A stretch of DNA of 64,000 bases from JAFTYO01 sp045613125. Its GTDB lineage: Bacteria; Pseudomonadota; Alphaproteobacteria; RF32; CAG-239. The notes beneath the pieces are model-generated. The model was given only the letters and a program-made list of their open reading frames with translations, made no database searches and was not told where the DNA came from. Shown here one piece after another: positions 53,246 through 62,613 of this stretch. The translations under genes and the position numbers were made by a program. The stretch spans positions 1 through 64,000 of the forward strand of contig JAZLAM010000005.1 in NCBI GenBank assembly GCA_045613125.1, written 5' to 3'. Position 1 is the stretch's first letter; each line of letters starts with the position of its first letter.

Positions 53246-53419
53246 ATGCTTGCAAATTAGTAAAAAATGTGTAAAAAGACAGGTGTCGGTAATGGTGCCG
53301 ACATTTAATTTCACACGCAAGATTGCGGAAAGCTTCTAACATAAGCCGTTTCGCTCCGGTGCTTTTAATAAAGCCGAAAGTCTTGCGGAGGTTTAACCGG
53401 AAAAGAAGGATTTTAAAAT
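53246..53419 (+). promoter_or_regulatory. rpsB promoter block and structured leader
   Basis: A 17-base block identical to that before fba (53246-53262, containing TTGCAA) is followed 16 bp on by TAAAAA as a weak -10. The leader folds into a hairpin (TGTCGG 53284-53289 with CCGACA 53298-53303) and a larger domain closed by CGCAAGA (53316-53322) with TCTTGCG (53381-53387) around sub-hairpins. It ends just before the ribosome-binding site AAGAAGGA. Autoregulation by S2 is known in E. coli; this could be an analogous element. 52999-53245 shows nothing else. Confidence 0.5.
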
Positions 53420-54211
53420 ATGACTATTCCTACATTTACATTGCGTCAGCTTGTTGAAGCTGGTGCACACTTCGGACACCACGCTCGTCGTTGGAATCCA
53501 CAAATGGCTCCATACATCTATGGTAAAAAAGATAATGTACACATTATCAACTTGCAAAAAACATATCCTATGCTTTACAACGCATTAAATGCTGTTCGTG
53601 AAGTTGCTGCCAACGGCGGTAAGGTTTTGTTTGTTGCTACCAAAAAGCAAGCTCAAGAAATTGTTAAAGAGCATGCTGAAAGATGCGGACAATATTATGT
53701 AAACTATCGTTGGTTAGGTGGTATGATGACCAACTGGAAAACTGTTTACAAATCAATCAATCGTTTGGTTAAATTAAACAGCATGTTTGAAAAAAATGAA
53801 ACCGAAGGCTATACCAAAAAAGAACTTATGAACTTGAAAAAAGAACAAGAAAAATTGGCATTGTCTTTAAACGGTATCATGAACATGGGCGGTCAGCCTG
53901 ACATGTTGTTTGTTATTGACACACCAAAAGAAGCTTTAGCAATTAAAGAAGCTAAAAAATTGGGTATTCCTGTAATTGGTATTGTTGATACCAATGCTAA
54001 CCCTAACGAAGTTGATTATCCGGTTCCGGGTAACGACGACGCCATCAGAGCAATCTCTTTATACTGCGAGTTAGTATCAGGCGCTATCTTAGATGGTATG
54101 CAAGCTGAAATTGCTGCTCAAGGTGTTAAAGTTGAAGAAGTTGTAGCTGAAGCAAAACCTGCTAAAAAGCGCGCTTCTAAAAAAGCTAAAGAAGAAACTG
54201 TTGAAGCTTAA
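53420..54211 (+). CDS. rpsB: 30S ribosomal protein S2
   Basis: A 263-residue small-subunit protein with FTLRQLVEAGAHFGHHARRWNP at the start and the family blocks RWLGGMMTNWKT and GIPVIGIVDTNANPNEVDYPVPGNDDA. The C-terminal tail is Lys/Ala-rich (EAKPAKKRASKKAKEE), longer than in E. coli. rpsB-tsf is the universal pair, separated here by 83 bp containing a hairpin. Confidence 0.97.
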   Translation: MTIPTFTLRQLVEAGAHFGHHARRWNPQMAPYIYGKKDNVHIINLQKTYPMLYNALNAVREVAANGGKVLFVATKKQAQEIVKEHAERCGQYYVNYRWLGGMMTNWKTVYKSINRLVKLNSMFEKNETEGYTKKELMNLKKEQEKLALSLNGIMNMGGQPDMLFVIDTPKEALAIKEAKKLGIPVIGIVDTNANPNEVDYPVPGNDDAIRAISLYCELVSGAILDGMQAEIAAQGVKVEEVVAEAKPAKKRASKKAKEETVEA

Positions 54212-54231
54212 TTTTTAAGTTTTGATATAAT

Positions 54232-54256
54232 TGGCGGCAGCTGACAGTTGCCGCCA
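54232..54256 (+). promoter_or_regulatory. rpsB-tsf intergenic hairpin
   Basis: TGGCGGCA (54232-54239) pairs with TGCCGCCA (54249-54256). No T run follows, so it is more likely a processing site, attenuator or stability element than a full terminator. Confidence 0.55.
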
Positions 54257-54294
54257 GAGTTCAAAAAATTTTACCAATAAAAAGGAAAAAAACA

Positions 54295-55221
54295 ATGGCA
54301 GAAATTACAGCCGCTATGGTTAAAGAATTAAGAGAAACAACAAGTGCCGGCATGCTTGATTGCAAAAAGGCTTTGATGGAAACAAACGGTGATATGGAAC
54401 AAGCTGTTGACTGGCTCAGAAAAAAAGGGTTAGCATCTGCTGCTAAAAAAGCCAGCCGTATTGCTGCTGAAGGTTTGGTATCTGTTGCTGTTGAAGGTAA
54501 CAGAGGAGCAGTTGTTGAAGTTAACTCTGAAACAGACTTTGTTGCTAAAAACGACATTTTCCAAGAATATGTTGAAGATGCTGCAAAAGTTGCTTTGGCT
54601 GCAAACGGTGAAGTTTGCGACATGAAAACTTTTGCTTGCCCGAAATGCAACAAATCTTTTGAAGAACGCTTAACAGATATGATTGCAAAAATCGGCGAAA
54701 ACATGAATTTACGTCGTGCAAAAGTATTAAGCGTTGAAAACGGTGTTATTGCTTCATATATGCACAGCGCTCTTCGTCCTAACTTAGGTCGTATCGGCGT
54801 GTTGGTTGCTTTAGAATCAGCTGCTGACAAAGCAAAATTAGCTGAACTTGGCAAACACATTGCTATGCATATTGCTGCTTCAAACCCATTGTTCTTAAAC
54901 ATTGCAAGTGTTGACAGCGCTGCTGTTGATCGCGAAAGAGCAATTTTTGCAGAACAAGCAAAAGCATCAGGCAAGCCTGAAAATATCATTGAAAAAATGG
55001 TTGAAGGCAGAATCCGTAAATATTATGAAGAAGTTGTTTTAGAAGAACAAACATATATTATGGATCCTGATAAGAAAATTAAACAAGTTATTGCTGATGC
55101 AGCAAAAGAACTTGGCACAGAAGTTGTCTTGAAAGATTATGTATGCTTCAAATTAGGTGAAGGCTTACAGAAAAAAGAAGAAGACTTCGCCGCTGAAGTT
55201 GCTGCTCAACTCGGTAAATAA
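54295..55221 (+). CDS. tsf: Elongation factor Ts
   Basis: The nucleotide exchange factor for EF-Tu. The 308-residue protein has the N-terminal UBA-like domain (AAMVKELRETTSAGMLDCKKAL), the core TDFVAKN and GENMNLRRAKV, and KYYEEVVLEEQTYIMDPDKK near the end. An oddity is the CDMKTFACPKCNKS segment (about 115-128), where a CPxC knuckle replaces the usual variable loop. ATG follows AAAAGGAAAAAAACA. Confidence 0.97.
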   Translation: MAEITAAMVKELRETTSAGMLDCKKALMETNGDMEQAVDWLRKKGLASAAKKASRIAAEGLVSVAVEGNRGAVVEVNSETDFVAKNDIFQEYVEDAAKVALAANGEVCDMKTFACPKCNKSFEERLTDMIAKIGENMNLRRAKVLSVENGVIASYMHSALRPNLGRIGVLVALESAADKAKLAELGKHIAMHIAASNPLFLNIASVDSAAVDRERAIFAEQAKASGKPENIIEKMVEGRIRKYYEEVVLEEQTYIMDPDKKIKQVIADAAKELGTEVVLKDYVCFKLGEGLQKKEEDFAAEVAAQLGK

Positions 55222-55241
55222 GTTTTTTTATTTAACTTGTT

Positions 55242-55273
55242 AAAAAAACCTCGTCATATAGCGAGGTTTTTTT
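55242..55273 (+). terminator. tsf terminator
   Basis: AAAAAAACCTCG (55242-55253) pairs with CGAGGTTTTTTT (55262-55273). Confidence 0.88.
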
Positions 55274-55387
55274 ATAGTTTAAATACATCATTTAGCAAAA
55301 CGCTTTGCTTGAAAACTATTATTTGATTGACAGCAAATAACAAGACATATATATTGCATCCGGAACAAAAAACTCAGAGAGAAGAAA

Positions 55388-56197
55388 ATGATACCTAAAA
55401 TTATACACTATGTTTGGGTAGGAAACGAGCCTAAATCAGAACTTGTTTTAAAATGTATAGAAAGTTGGAAAAAATATTGTCCTGACTATAAAATTATAGA
55501 GTGGAATGATAATATTCTAAGCAAAATAGACAATGCCTATGTTAAAGAAGCTTATGAACATAAAAAATGGGCTTTCGTTTCTGATTACCTACGACTTTAT
55601 GCGCTTTATCATCACGGTGGTTTTTATTTTGATACTGATTTAGAACTTACACAAAATATTGACAACTTCATAAAACACGATTTCACAATGGGTTTAGAAA
55701 TTTATAATGGAAATATTGCTTATCAAACAGCTCTAATAGGCGCAGAAAAAAACAGTGAAGTTGTTGCTAACTTATTAAATACATATAATAATATCCATTT
55801 TGCCCTCAACGGAAAATTAGATTTAACTCCAAATCCTACAAGATTTAAACAATGTTTTGAATTTTATTATAATAGTTTGAAACAAAAAATATCCGATAAA
55901 CAAATTGTTTTAGAAGATAATTTTGTTATTTATCCTTCTCATTATTTTTGCAAACCGCAAGCTGGTAAAGTAAACTATGCAATACATCATTTTGATGGCT
56001 CTTGGCTAGATCCTTATATCAGAAAAAATAAATTTTGTTGGGGAAAATTTGCCTTAGTTTGTATCAAAGCAAATAGTACCGCCTTTAAAAAATCATTAGA
56101 GCCTGATTTTCAAAGCCTACTACAAAAAGATGAGCGTATCATCCTGCAAATCAGAAAAAGTAAAAGAAAAATGTTATATTTAATTAAAAGGAAGTAA
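55388..56197 (+). CDS. GT32-type glycosyltransferase (OCH1/capsular family)
   Basis: First gene of the plus-strand polysaccharide operon. The 269-residue protein has the family start IPKIIHYVWVG, then WAFVSDYLRLYALYHHGGFYFDTDLEL with the DxD metal/nucleotide-sugar motif. The C-terminal region contains HHFDGSW and a basic tail. It would add a sugar from a nucleotide donor to a surface glycan precursor at the inner face of the membrane. The sugar is unknown. The next gene starts 1 bp after its stop. Confidence 0.88.
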   Translation: MIPKIIHYVWVGNEPKSELVLKCIESWKKYCPDYKIIEWNDNILSKIDNAYVKEAYEHKKWAFVSDYLRLYALYHHGGFYFDTDLELTQNIDNFIKHDFTMGLEIYNGNIAYQTALIGAEKNSEVVANLLNTYNNIHFALNGKLDLTPNPTRFKQCFEFYYNSLKQKISDKQIVLEDNFVIYPSHYFCKPQAGKVNYAIHHFDGSWLDPYIRKNKFCWGKFALVCIKANSTAFKKSLEPDFQSLLQKDERIILQIRKSKRKMLYLIKRK

Positions 56198-56198
56198 T

Positions 56199-57203
56199 AT
56201 GCATAACCCCAAAGTATCTATTGTAGTTCCTATATACAAAGTTGAAAAATATCTTAAAGAATGTGTTGGCAGTATTTTAAATCAAACATTAAAAGATATT
56301 GAAATTATTTTGGTCGATGATGGAAGCCCTGATAATTGTCCGACAATTTGTGATGAATATGCAAAAAAAGATAATAGAATTATCGTTATTCATAAACAAA
56401 ATGGGGGGTTAAGCGATGCTAGAAATGCTGGCATGAGTATTGCAAAAGGTGAATATATAGGTTTTATTGATTCTGATGATTATATAGAGCCAGATATGTT
56501 TGAAAAAATGTATCAAATAGCCGATAAAGATGGTGCAGATGTGGTTGTGTGCAATATATGGCTGGCCTATGAACATAAAAATTGCAAAAATTTGTATTGG
56601 CCTTTAGTGGCAAACGGTACTGTTTCTAAAGATGAGATATATAATTATATGTATAGATATCCTTCTTATGCAGTAAACAAAATTTATAAAAAGTCGTTTC
56701 TTTGTGAAAATAATATAGATTTTATTAAAGGTTATCTGTACGAAGATGTTCCTTTTTTTACTAAGGTTATGTTACTTGCTCAAAAAGTTTCTTATTGTAT
56801 TGATAATTTATATTTTTATCGACTTGGCAGAGAAGATGCAATTACCAGTAAAAAATCAGCTAAACAACTGGATATAATTTGCATAGTAAATATCGTGGAA
56901 AATTTATTAAAATCTTTTAATGCCCCAATGAATGTGTTTGACAACTTCTATAAATGGAAGATAGAAATATATACTTGGATGTATAATCTTTTGCCTGATG
57001 ATAAATTACAAGAAGGTTTAGATGCTATTAATAATCTTGATGATGATGCAAAGCACCAAATTTTAGATAAAATAAGCAGAACAAAGGTTAAAGTTTTTTT
57101 ATTCAATAAAATAAAAATTTTAAAATTTAAAACAAAACGATATAAGTTAATAAAAAAAGTGTTTAAATATTTTTCTCCTATTATAACAATTAAAAAGGTG
57201 TAA
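56199..57203 (+). CDS. GT2-family glycosyltransferase
   Basis: A 334-residue GT-A enzyme. The N-terminal motif PKVSIVVPIYKVEKYLKECV, EIILVDDGSPDNCPTICDEY and KQNGGLSDARNAGMSIAKGEYIGFIDSDDYIEP contain the nucleotide-binding Asp and the DSDD. A C-terminal helical, basic region follows without clear membrane helices. It belongs to the polysaccharide operon (2 bp or less to neighbours). Sugar unknown. Confidence 0.92.
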   Translation: MHNPKVSIVVPIYKVEKYLKECVGSILNQTLKDIEIILVDDGSPDNCPTICDEYAKKDNRIIVIHKQNGGLSDARNAGMSIAKGEYIGFIDSDDYIEPDMFEKMYQIADKDGADVVVCNIWLAYEHKNCKNLYWPLVANGTVSKDEIYNYMYRYPSYAVNKIYKKSFLCENNIDFIKGYLYEDVPFFTKVMLLAQKVSYCIDNLYFYRLGREDAITSKKSAKQLDIICIVNIVENLLKSFNAPMNVFDNFYKWKIEIYTWMYNLLPDDKLQEGLDAINNLDDDAKHQILDKISRTKVKVFLFNKIKILKFKTKRYKLIKKVFKYFSPIITIKKV

Positions 57204-57204
57204 T

Positions 57205-58455
57205 ATGAAAATTTTTAAGATAAAACGTTCCATAAATATCAAAAAAAACACTATATCTACAAGTATATATTTGTTTAATAAAATTAAATTATTAAAAATA
57301 AAGAAGAAATTAGATAGAAAAGCTGAAATATTTAACCCGCTTGACACACTGACATTTAAGGATAAACAACGTAAATATGTCAATGATGCAAATAGCAATT
57401 TGGTATCAGAGCTTACAAAATTAGGAAGTTTTGATTATCACGCCAATGGTGGCAATCTTGGGGACTTTTTAATTGCACAATCAGAATATAAACTTTTTGA
57501 AAAATTACAATTAAATTATAGAATATACAAAAGAACAGATACTATAGAAGTTCAGCCTAATTTAGTTATAGGAGGAGGTGGAGGATTTGTCTCCTATTGG
57601 AATTATCAAACACTTTTTCCTTTATTGAGCAATAAGAACATTAAAAATATTTTAATTTTACCATCAAGCTTTTTTGAATGTGATGATCTTATAAATATAA
57701 TTGATGAACGTTTTACTATATTCTGTAGAGAACAGTATAGTTATGATTATTTAACATCAAAAAACACAAAAGCAAAAATATATACAGCCTCCGATATGGC
57801 AACATTATTAACAATAGATAATTTACATCAGAATTTATTAGCCGTTTCTCCAGAAAAAATTATTAAAGAACGTTCCATCACTGACCAAATATATACAGAA
57901 ATGTATAATTATTACAGATTGCTATATAACACATTAAAAAGAGCTCTCAGTAATATTAAAACAAATACAAACGGATTAAAAGTAGGATATTTTCTGAGAA
58001 AAGATAAAGAATGTTTACTTAATTGGGAACAGTACAAAATAAATTCAATTATTGATTTATCTACATGTGCGTATGGCACGTGCGAAGATGAAGCTATGAC
58101 AAACATACTAATAAAATTATTTTTATCTGCTATTGAAAAAGTTGATATTGTGGTAACAGATCGATTACATGTCGGAATTGCAGCTTTATTACTCAATAAA
58201 AAGGTTTACTGGGGTGATAATTCATATAGAAAAATAAGTGGAGTATATAATTTTTCGTATAAAAATAATCCGAATGCTAAACTTGTAACACCTCAAGAAT
58301 TAGAGCAAGAATTAAAAAGTGCAATTGCTGACAAAACGGCAAATGATACTGAATTTAACAAAATGGATTTAGATTTTAATTCCTTTTGTTTAGCTTATTT
58401 TAAAAACTATAAAAAACAACACATTGAAAATATTATTACAGGAATAGAACTATGA
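57205..58455 (+). CDS. Polysaccharide pyruvyl transferase family protein, copy 1
   Basis: A 416-residue protein of the family that attaches pyruvate ketals to, or otherwise modifies, surface glycans. Key segments are GGNLGDFLIAQSEYKLF, PNLVIGGGGGFVSYW and, near the C terminus, VVTDRLHVGIAALLLNKKVYW, where the Arg-x-His of the donor site is kept. The first 45 residues are very Lys/Ile-rich. It overlaps the radical SAM gene by ATGA (58452-58455). A second family member is at 59628-60860 on the other strand. Confidence 0.85.
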   Translation: MKIFKIKRSINIKKNTISTSIYLFNKIKLLKIKKKLDRKAEIFNPLDTLTFKDKQRKYVNDANSNLVSELTKLGSFDYHANGGNLGDFLIAQSEYKLFEKLQLNYRIYKRTDTIEVQPNLVIGGGGGFVSYWNYQTLFPLLSNKNIKNILILPSSFFECDDLINIIDERFTIFCREQYSYDYLTSKNTKAKIYTASDMATLLTIDNLHQNLLAVSPEKIIKERSITDQIYTEMYNYYRLLYNTLKRALSNIKTNTNGLKVGYFLRKDKECLLNWEQYKINSIIDLSTCAYGTCEDEAMTNILIKLFLSAIEKVDIVVTDRLHVGIAALLLNKKVYWGDNSYRKISGVYNFSYKNNPNAKLVTPQELEQELKSAIADKTANDTEFNKMDLDFNSFCLAYFKNYKKQHIENIITGIEL

Positions 58456-59594
58456 CTAAAATTAAAAGACTGATTGATTGTACAATACCGGTATTTACTT
58501 GTAATTTACAATGCAAATATTGTTGTAACACTTTAACAAAAAAATATAACTCACCTATTCCTAAATTTTTATATTCAGCAAAATATATGGCAAAGGCTAT
58601 TTCACCTGAAAGAATGGGGGGAATATGTTGGATAAATTTAGGCGGTTATGGGGAAACATTACTCTCAAAAGAAATCATTGATTACGCTATAGAACTCTTA
58701 AAATTAGGCCATTTTGTGAGTATTGTAACAAATGGTACGGTCTCGGCTGCTTTTGATAAATTTTCTAAAATTGATGAAAATTTACGTAAGAGATTATTTT
58801 TCAAATTTTCGTTTCATTATCTTGAATTTAAGCGCAAAAATTTATATGATACATTTTTTGCAAATATTGAAAAAATTAAAAAATCTGGATGTTCGTTTAC
58901 AGTAGAACTAACACCAAGTGATGACGAACTTGAACATATAGACGATATCAAAAAAATGTGTATGGAGAGACTAGGAGCTTTATGTCATATAACGGTAGGT
59001 CGTGATTACAGAAAAAAAGAACTGTCATTATTGACCGATTTGCCAAGAGATGAGTACAAAAAAATATGGGAAAGTTTTGATTCACAATTGTTCAAGTATA
59101 AATGGAGTGTGTTTGAACAAAAACGTAAAGAATTTTGCTATGCCGGAGATTGGAGTGTATTCCTAAATATGTATAACGGTGACTTGAGACAATGCTATTG
59201 TGGAAAAATTTTAACAAATATTTATAATGATATAAACGAACCTATAAAATTTGAAGCTATAGGTAACAATTGTAGGGAACCTCATTGTTACAATGCCCAC
59301 GCTTGGCTCGTATGGGGAAGTATTCCTGAATTAGAAGCTCCTACGTATGCTGAGGTAAGGAATCGTGTTTGTACTGATGGATCTGAATGGTTATCACCAG
59401 AAATTAAAGAGTTTTATAGTTCCAAATTAGGTGAAAGTAATCAAGAATATTCACAAAAAAAGAAATTTGTCGTTAATTTCAAAAACCATTTTATCAGCAA
59501 AAAGATACTTCGGTATTCTTATAAAATCGCATATCTGTTATCTTTTGGGGCAAACAGAAAAAGATTAAAAGCTATTTATAAAGCAATTAAATAA
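58452..59594 (+). CDS. Radical SAM protein with C-terminal cysteine-rich domain
   Basis: A 380-residue radical S-adenosylmethionine enzyme. The cluster motif is CNLQCKYC (Cys-x3-Cys-x2-Cys), followed by GGYGETLLSKEI, the usual GGE-like SAM segment. Further cysteines (EFCYAGDW, LRQCYCGK, GNNCREPHCYNAHAW) suggest a SPASM-like auxiliary cluster. Such proteins occur in surface-polysaccharide loci, where their reactions are mostly uncharacterised. It is the last gene of the plus operon; the gap to the convergent gene is 33 bp and shows no clear hairpin. Confidence 0.88.
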   Translation: MTKIKRLIDCTIPVFTCNLQCKYCCNTLTKKYNSPIPKFLYSAKYMAKAISPERMGGICWINLGGYGETLLSKEIIDYAIELLKLGHFVSIVTNGTVSAAFDKFSKIDENLRKRLFFKFSFHYLEFKRKNLYDTFFANIEKIKKSGCSFTVELTPSDDELEHIDDIKKMCMERLGALCHITVGRDYRKKELSLLTDLPRDEYKKIWESFDSQLFKYKWSVFEQKRKEFCYAGDWSVFLNMYNGDLRQCYCGKILTNIYNDINEPIKFEAIGNNCREPHCYNAHAWLVWGSIPELEAPTYAEVRNRVCTDGSEWLSPEIKEFYSSKLGESNQEYSQKKKFVVNFKNHFISKKILRYSYKIAYLLSFGANRKRLKAIYKAIK

Positions 59595-59627
59595 GCAAAA
59601 ATACAAATATGTAAAATTTTGATAAAA

Positions 59628-60860
59628 TTAAGGGAATAATCTTTTAATTTTATACCACCATTTATAACAGTTTTGTTTAAAGGAAGCGTTTTTGAAATAG
59701 TTAAATTCCACCTTAAAAGTATCAAAAGGAGGGATTGTTTTCTCTATATAACTCATATCATTTAAACAAGGCAATCCGCAACTTGTCATAAAGTCTTTAA
59801 AGTTATCAAAGTTTTTAGGAAATGTTTCATTAAACTCGCTGTAATCAAGATTTTCATACATTTTATCAAAATCCATGTTCTTATCAAATTTTGACACACT
59901 GGGTATTTTGAAAAATTCAGCTAACTCACGTGTTCTGGAATCTACAACTTCAACGACAGCCGGAATATTTTGCAATATAGGAACAATATTGCCATGTATT
60001 CTGGTTCCGTAAGAGAAATTTATTTTTCTTTCTATTAAGTCTTTTGCCCAAGTTTGATAGTTACAATATAAAACTGCTCTTTTTTCTTTAACGATGTTTT
60101 CGATGTGTTTGAGGCAAATATTACGCATATCTTTATTTTTTAATTCATCAGGCGTAAATATAAATTTGTATAATTCATCTTGGTCAACAAAAATAGAAGT
60201 AGGGTGTTTGGTAAAACAATTTTTGTATTCAGGCTTACGTAACATTCTGTTACCGTTAAAAGCAATTTTTAATTTATCAACTTTGGGAACTTCTATTTTG
60301 ATATTTCTGCCGTTTTGATATAAAGACGGACAGCCGATGACATGGTAAACACTTTTATCAACGTTTAGTTCTTTAAGGCAAGCTTCTGTAAAATATCCTC
60401 TAAGACCCATTTTGCCGCCGTTTTTTGCAACAGCATTTACAAAATTGAGAACTTCATCTTTGATATTTTTTAAAAAATCAAACGAGTAATTAATTTTGCC
60501 TTGCATACCTATTCCGATAACATAAACAGGAATTGTTAATGCTGAAATATTTTTTGTTAATTTAGGTAATAAGCGTTTTGCAAATCCTCGCGAAAAAATA
60601 TTAGCAGGTGACATAACCATGCAATCATATTTTGCATTTATTTCTTTTGCCGAATTAATAAAATCATCATTATCGGCATATAAATCATAATTATGGTCAA
60701 CAGATACGTCTTTATCTGTAAGCATTTTTTGTAAAGCATATTCAAATACATTATTACCGCTATTATTTAATAAATTGCGTGTAGCAATGGCATATTTTTG
60801 TTTATAATCAAAATTTTCAAATTGATTTTTATTAATACAAAGCAAAATTCTTTTATGCAT
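59628..60860 (-). CDS. Polysaccharide pyruvyl transferase family protein, copy 2
   Basis: A 410-residue relative of copy 1 by family, not a recent duplicate. Recognisable parts are NNSGNNVFEYAL, VYVIGIGMQG, GLRGYFTEACLKEL, HVIGCPSLYQNG and FSYGTRIHGNIVPILQNIPAVV, with the donor-site Arg-x-His, then VDSRTRELAEFF. The C terminus is basic and aromatic (CYKWWYKIKRLFP), perhaps membrane-associated. It is last of the minus operon GT4 - acetyltransferase - this gene. ATG follows AATAGGAGAACATTT. Confidence 0.83.
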   Translation of the reverse strand: MHKRILLCINKNQFENFDYKQKYAIATRNLLNNSGNNVFEYALQKMLTDKDVSVDHNYDLYADNDDFINSAKEINAKYDCMVMSPANIFSRGFAKRLLPKLTKNISALTIPVYVIGIGMQGKINYSFDFLKNIKDEVLNFVNAVAKNGGKMGLRGYFTEACLKELNVDKSVYHVIGCPSLYQNGRNIKIEVPKVDKLKIAFNGNRMLRKPEYKNCFTKHPTSIFVDQDELYKFIFTPDELKNKDMRNICLKHIENIVKEKRAVLYCNYQTWAKDLIERKINFSYGTRIHGNIVPILQNIPAVVEVVDSRTRELAEFFKIPSVSKFDKNMDFDKMYENLDYSEFNETFPKNFDNFKDFMTSCGLPCLNDMSYIEKTIPPFDTFKVEFNYFKNASFKQNCYKWWYKIKRLFP

Positions 60861-60894
60861 AAATGTTCTCCTATTCTTCGCTTTTATAATAATT

Positions 60895-61436
60895 TCATTT
60901 ATTAAAAATTCGAAAAGATTTTTCTTGTTTCAATTTTTCATATTGTTCCATGTTTCTGTATTTTAAAATCTTTGCCGGATTTCCGCCGACAACCGCACCT
61001 TTTGGAACATCTTTTGTTACTACCGCTCCCATAGCTATAACAGCACCTTCATGAACAATCACACCGGGAACAATAATGGCCCTACATCCAATCCAAACAT
61101 TATCTTCAATAGTGACAGGCTTAAATAGTAAGGAAGTTTTGTCGGTGTATCATAGTTGTGGTTAGACGTTAATATTGTAACATCAGGACCAAAAATAACA
61201 TTATTACCGATATCAAGCCCACCCTGTGCGTTGATAAAAACTCTTGTTCCAATACGCACATTGTTTCCTAAAGATATATTTTCAGAAAAATATATGCGAT
61301 GATGTTTCATCACAACAACATTTTCACCGGAATTTTTAAAGTTTAATCCTTTTTTATTATATGAATAGATAGGCAAACCTAAAAAATGAATTGTTCGTTT
61401 ATTTCCGTTTTTTGTTTTTTTAATCAATTTGACCAT
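60895..61436 (-). pseudogene. Hexapeptide-repeat acetyltransferase, frameshifted
   Basis: A left-handed beta-helix O-acetyltransferase (WcaF/maltose acetyltransferase-like). The first frame runs from ATG 61436 and reads NVRIGTRVFINAQGGLDIGN, NVIFGPDVTILTSNHNYDTPT before losing homology. The second frame continues with VTIEDNVWIGCRAIIVPGV, AVVTKDVPKGAVVGGNPAKI and ends at TGA 60895-60897. One missing T in the TTT at 61123-61125 accounts for the break; restoring it gives a full protein of about 180 residues. It is either a sequencing or assembly error in a homopolymer, a recent inactivation, or phase variation. The conserved His is in SNHNYD. Confidence 0.85.
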
Positions 61437-61461
61437 TCAAATTTTCTCCGCATTGCTGTTT

Positions 61462-62613
61462 TTATTTATGTAAAACAGATTGAATAATTTGTTTTTCAAA
61501 CTCCTCTTTTGCAAATCTGTATAGAGATTTGTTTGCATTATCAATTAGAGCGTTTCTATCAATTAAGCCATTTTCAAAATCTGTTAAAACTCTGGTTAAA
61601 TCTTCATAATCGCCAACCTTAAATAATACGCCCGATTTTCCGTTTTCTAAAATTTCATCCGGACCTGATTCACAATTACTTGATATTACAAGTGTTGAGC
61701 AAATTTGTCCCTCTATCAGCACCGTCGGCAAACCTTCGCTAAAAGAAGAAAGCAACAATGCTTCGGCATTTTTCATCCACACAAACGGATTTGCACGATT
61801 GCCCAAGAAAAACACCTTACCTGACAAGCTATTATCTATTACCCATTGTTTGTAGTATTCAAGAAGTTTTCCATCGCCCAAAAACACCATTTTTTTATGG
61901 CTTTTTGTGGCTTCGTAAAACTTTTTGTAACCTTTCAGCGCTGTTAAAATATCTTTATCTGTATTGATTCGTGAAACATGCAAAAAATATGGCTTATATA
62001 AAACCAACTCATCATCTGCCACATCAGATTTATTTTTAATATCTTCTATTGCAAACGGATTACGCACCACTTTGATTTTTTCTTCCAACTCCGGATACTT
62101 TTCGACATACTGCCTTTTAAAACTTTCGGTAAGACAAACAATTTTATCAAAAGAATTTAACTTGTATGTTTTAAACTTATTTTTCTTATAAAATCGAGAA
62201 AAAGTACCATGTATCCATACTACCTTTTTTTGATGTTTTTCAACAGGTATATTAAAAATTTTTGATGAACCGTTTTTAAAATCTATCAAACAATCATAAA
62301 AAGAAAAATCGGGAATATGCTTTTTAATAAAACGAAGCATAAAAAGATTGAGATTTTGTTTTATATACCACAAAAACTTTGCAAACCCGCCTTTAGGTTT
62401 AGCTTTGCCTACCAAATGCCAAATTTTAGAAGTGTAAATCTGTTTAACTCTTTTATCAATTTTATTTAACATAAAATTATCTTCGGTATAGCCGGTCCAA
62501 ACAATTAAAACCTCATTACCGCTTTCAACTAAAGTGTTTACCGCAGAAACAAGTACCTGCTCAACTCCGCCGACAATAAAATCTTTTACAAAGAATATAA
62601 CTTTATTTTTCAT
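61462..62613 (-). CDS. GT4-family glycosyltransferase
   Basis: A 383-residue GT-B retaining glycosyltransferase. The start VIFFVKDFIVGGVEQVLVSAVN binds the acceptor, the C-terminal domain has HVSRINTDKDILTALKGYKK, VFLGDGKLLEYYKQ and the EX7E-type motif SSFSEGLPTVLIEGQICST. It is first in the minus-strand polysaccharide operon, 25 bp before the acetyltransferase. A TTGACA box at 62748-62743 on the minus strand may belong to its promoter. Confidence 0.92.
   Translation of the reverse strand: MKNKVIFFVKDFIVGGVEQVLVSAVNTLVESGNEVLIVWTGYTEDNFMLNKIDKRVKQIYTSKIWHLVGKAKPKGGFAKFLWYIKQNLNLFMLRFIKKHIPDFSFYDCLIDFKNGSSKIFNIPVEKHQKKVVWIHGTFSRFYKKNKFKTYKLNSFDKIVCLTESFKRQYVEKYPELEEKIKVVRNPFAIEDIKNKSDVADDELVLYKPYFLHVSRINTDKDILTALKGYKKFYEATKSHKKMVFLGDGKLLEYYKQWVIDNSLSGKVFFLGNRANPFVWMKNAEALLLSSFSEGLPTVLIEGQICSTLVISSNCESGPDEILENGKSGVLFKVGDYEDLTRVLTDFENGLIDRNALIDNANKSLYRFAKEEFEKQIIQSVLHK

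Noticed and set aside
54261..54989. 242-codon ORF antisense to tsf
   Set aside because: A long shadow frame caused by the codon bias of a highly expressed gene; tsf is unmistakable on the plus strand.
55388..62613. Horizontally acquired island with integrase or attachment sites
   Set aside because: No integrase, transposase or flanking direct repeats were found, and base composition is close to the neighbours; only gene content suggests accessory DNA.
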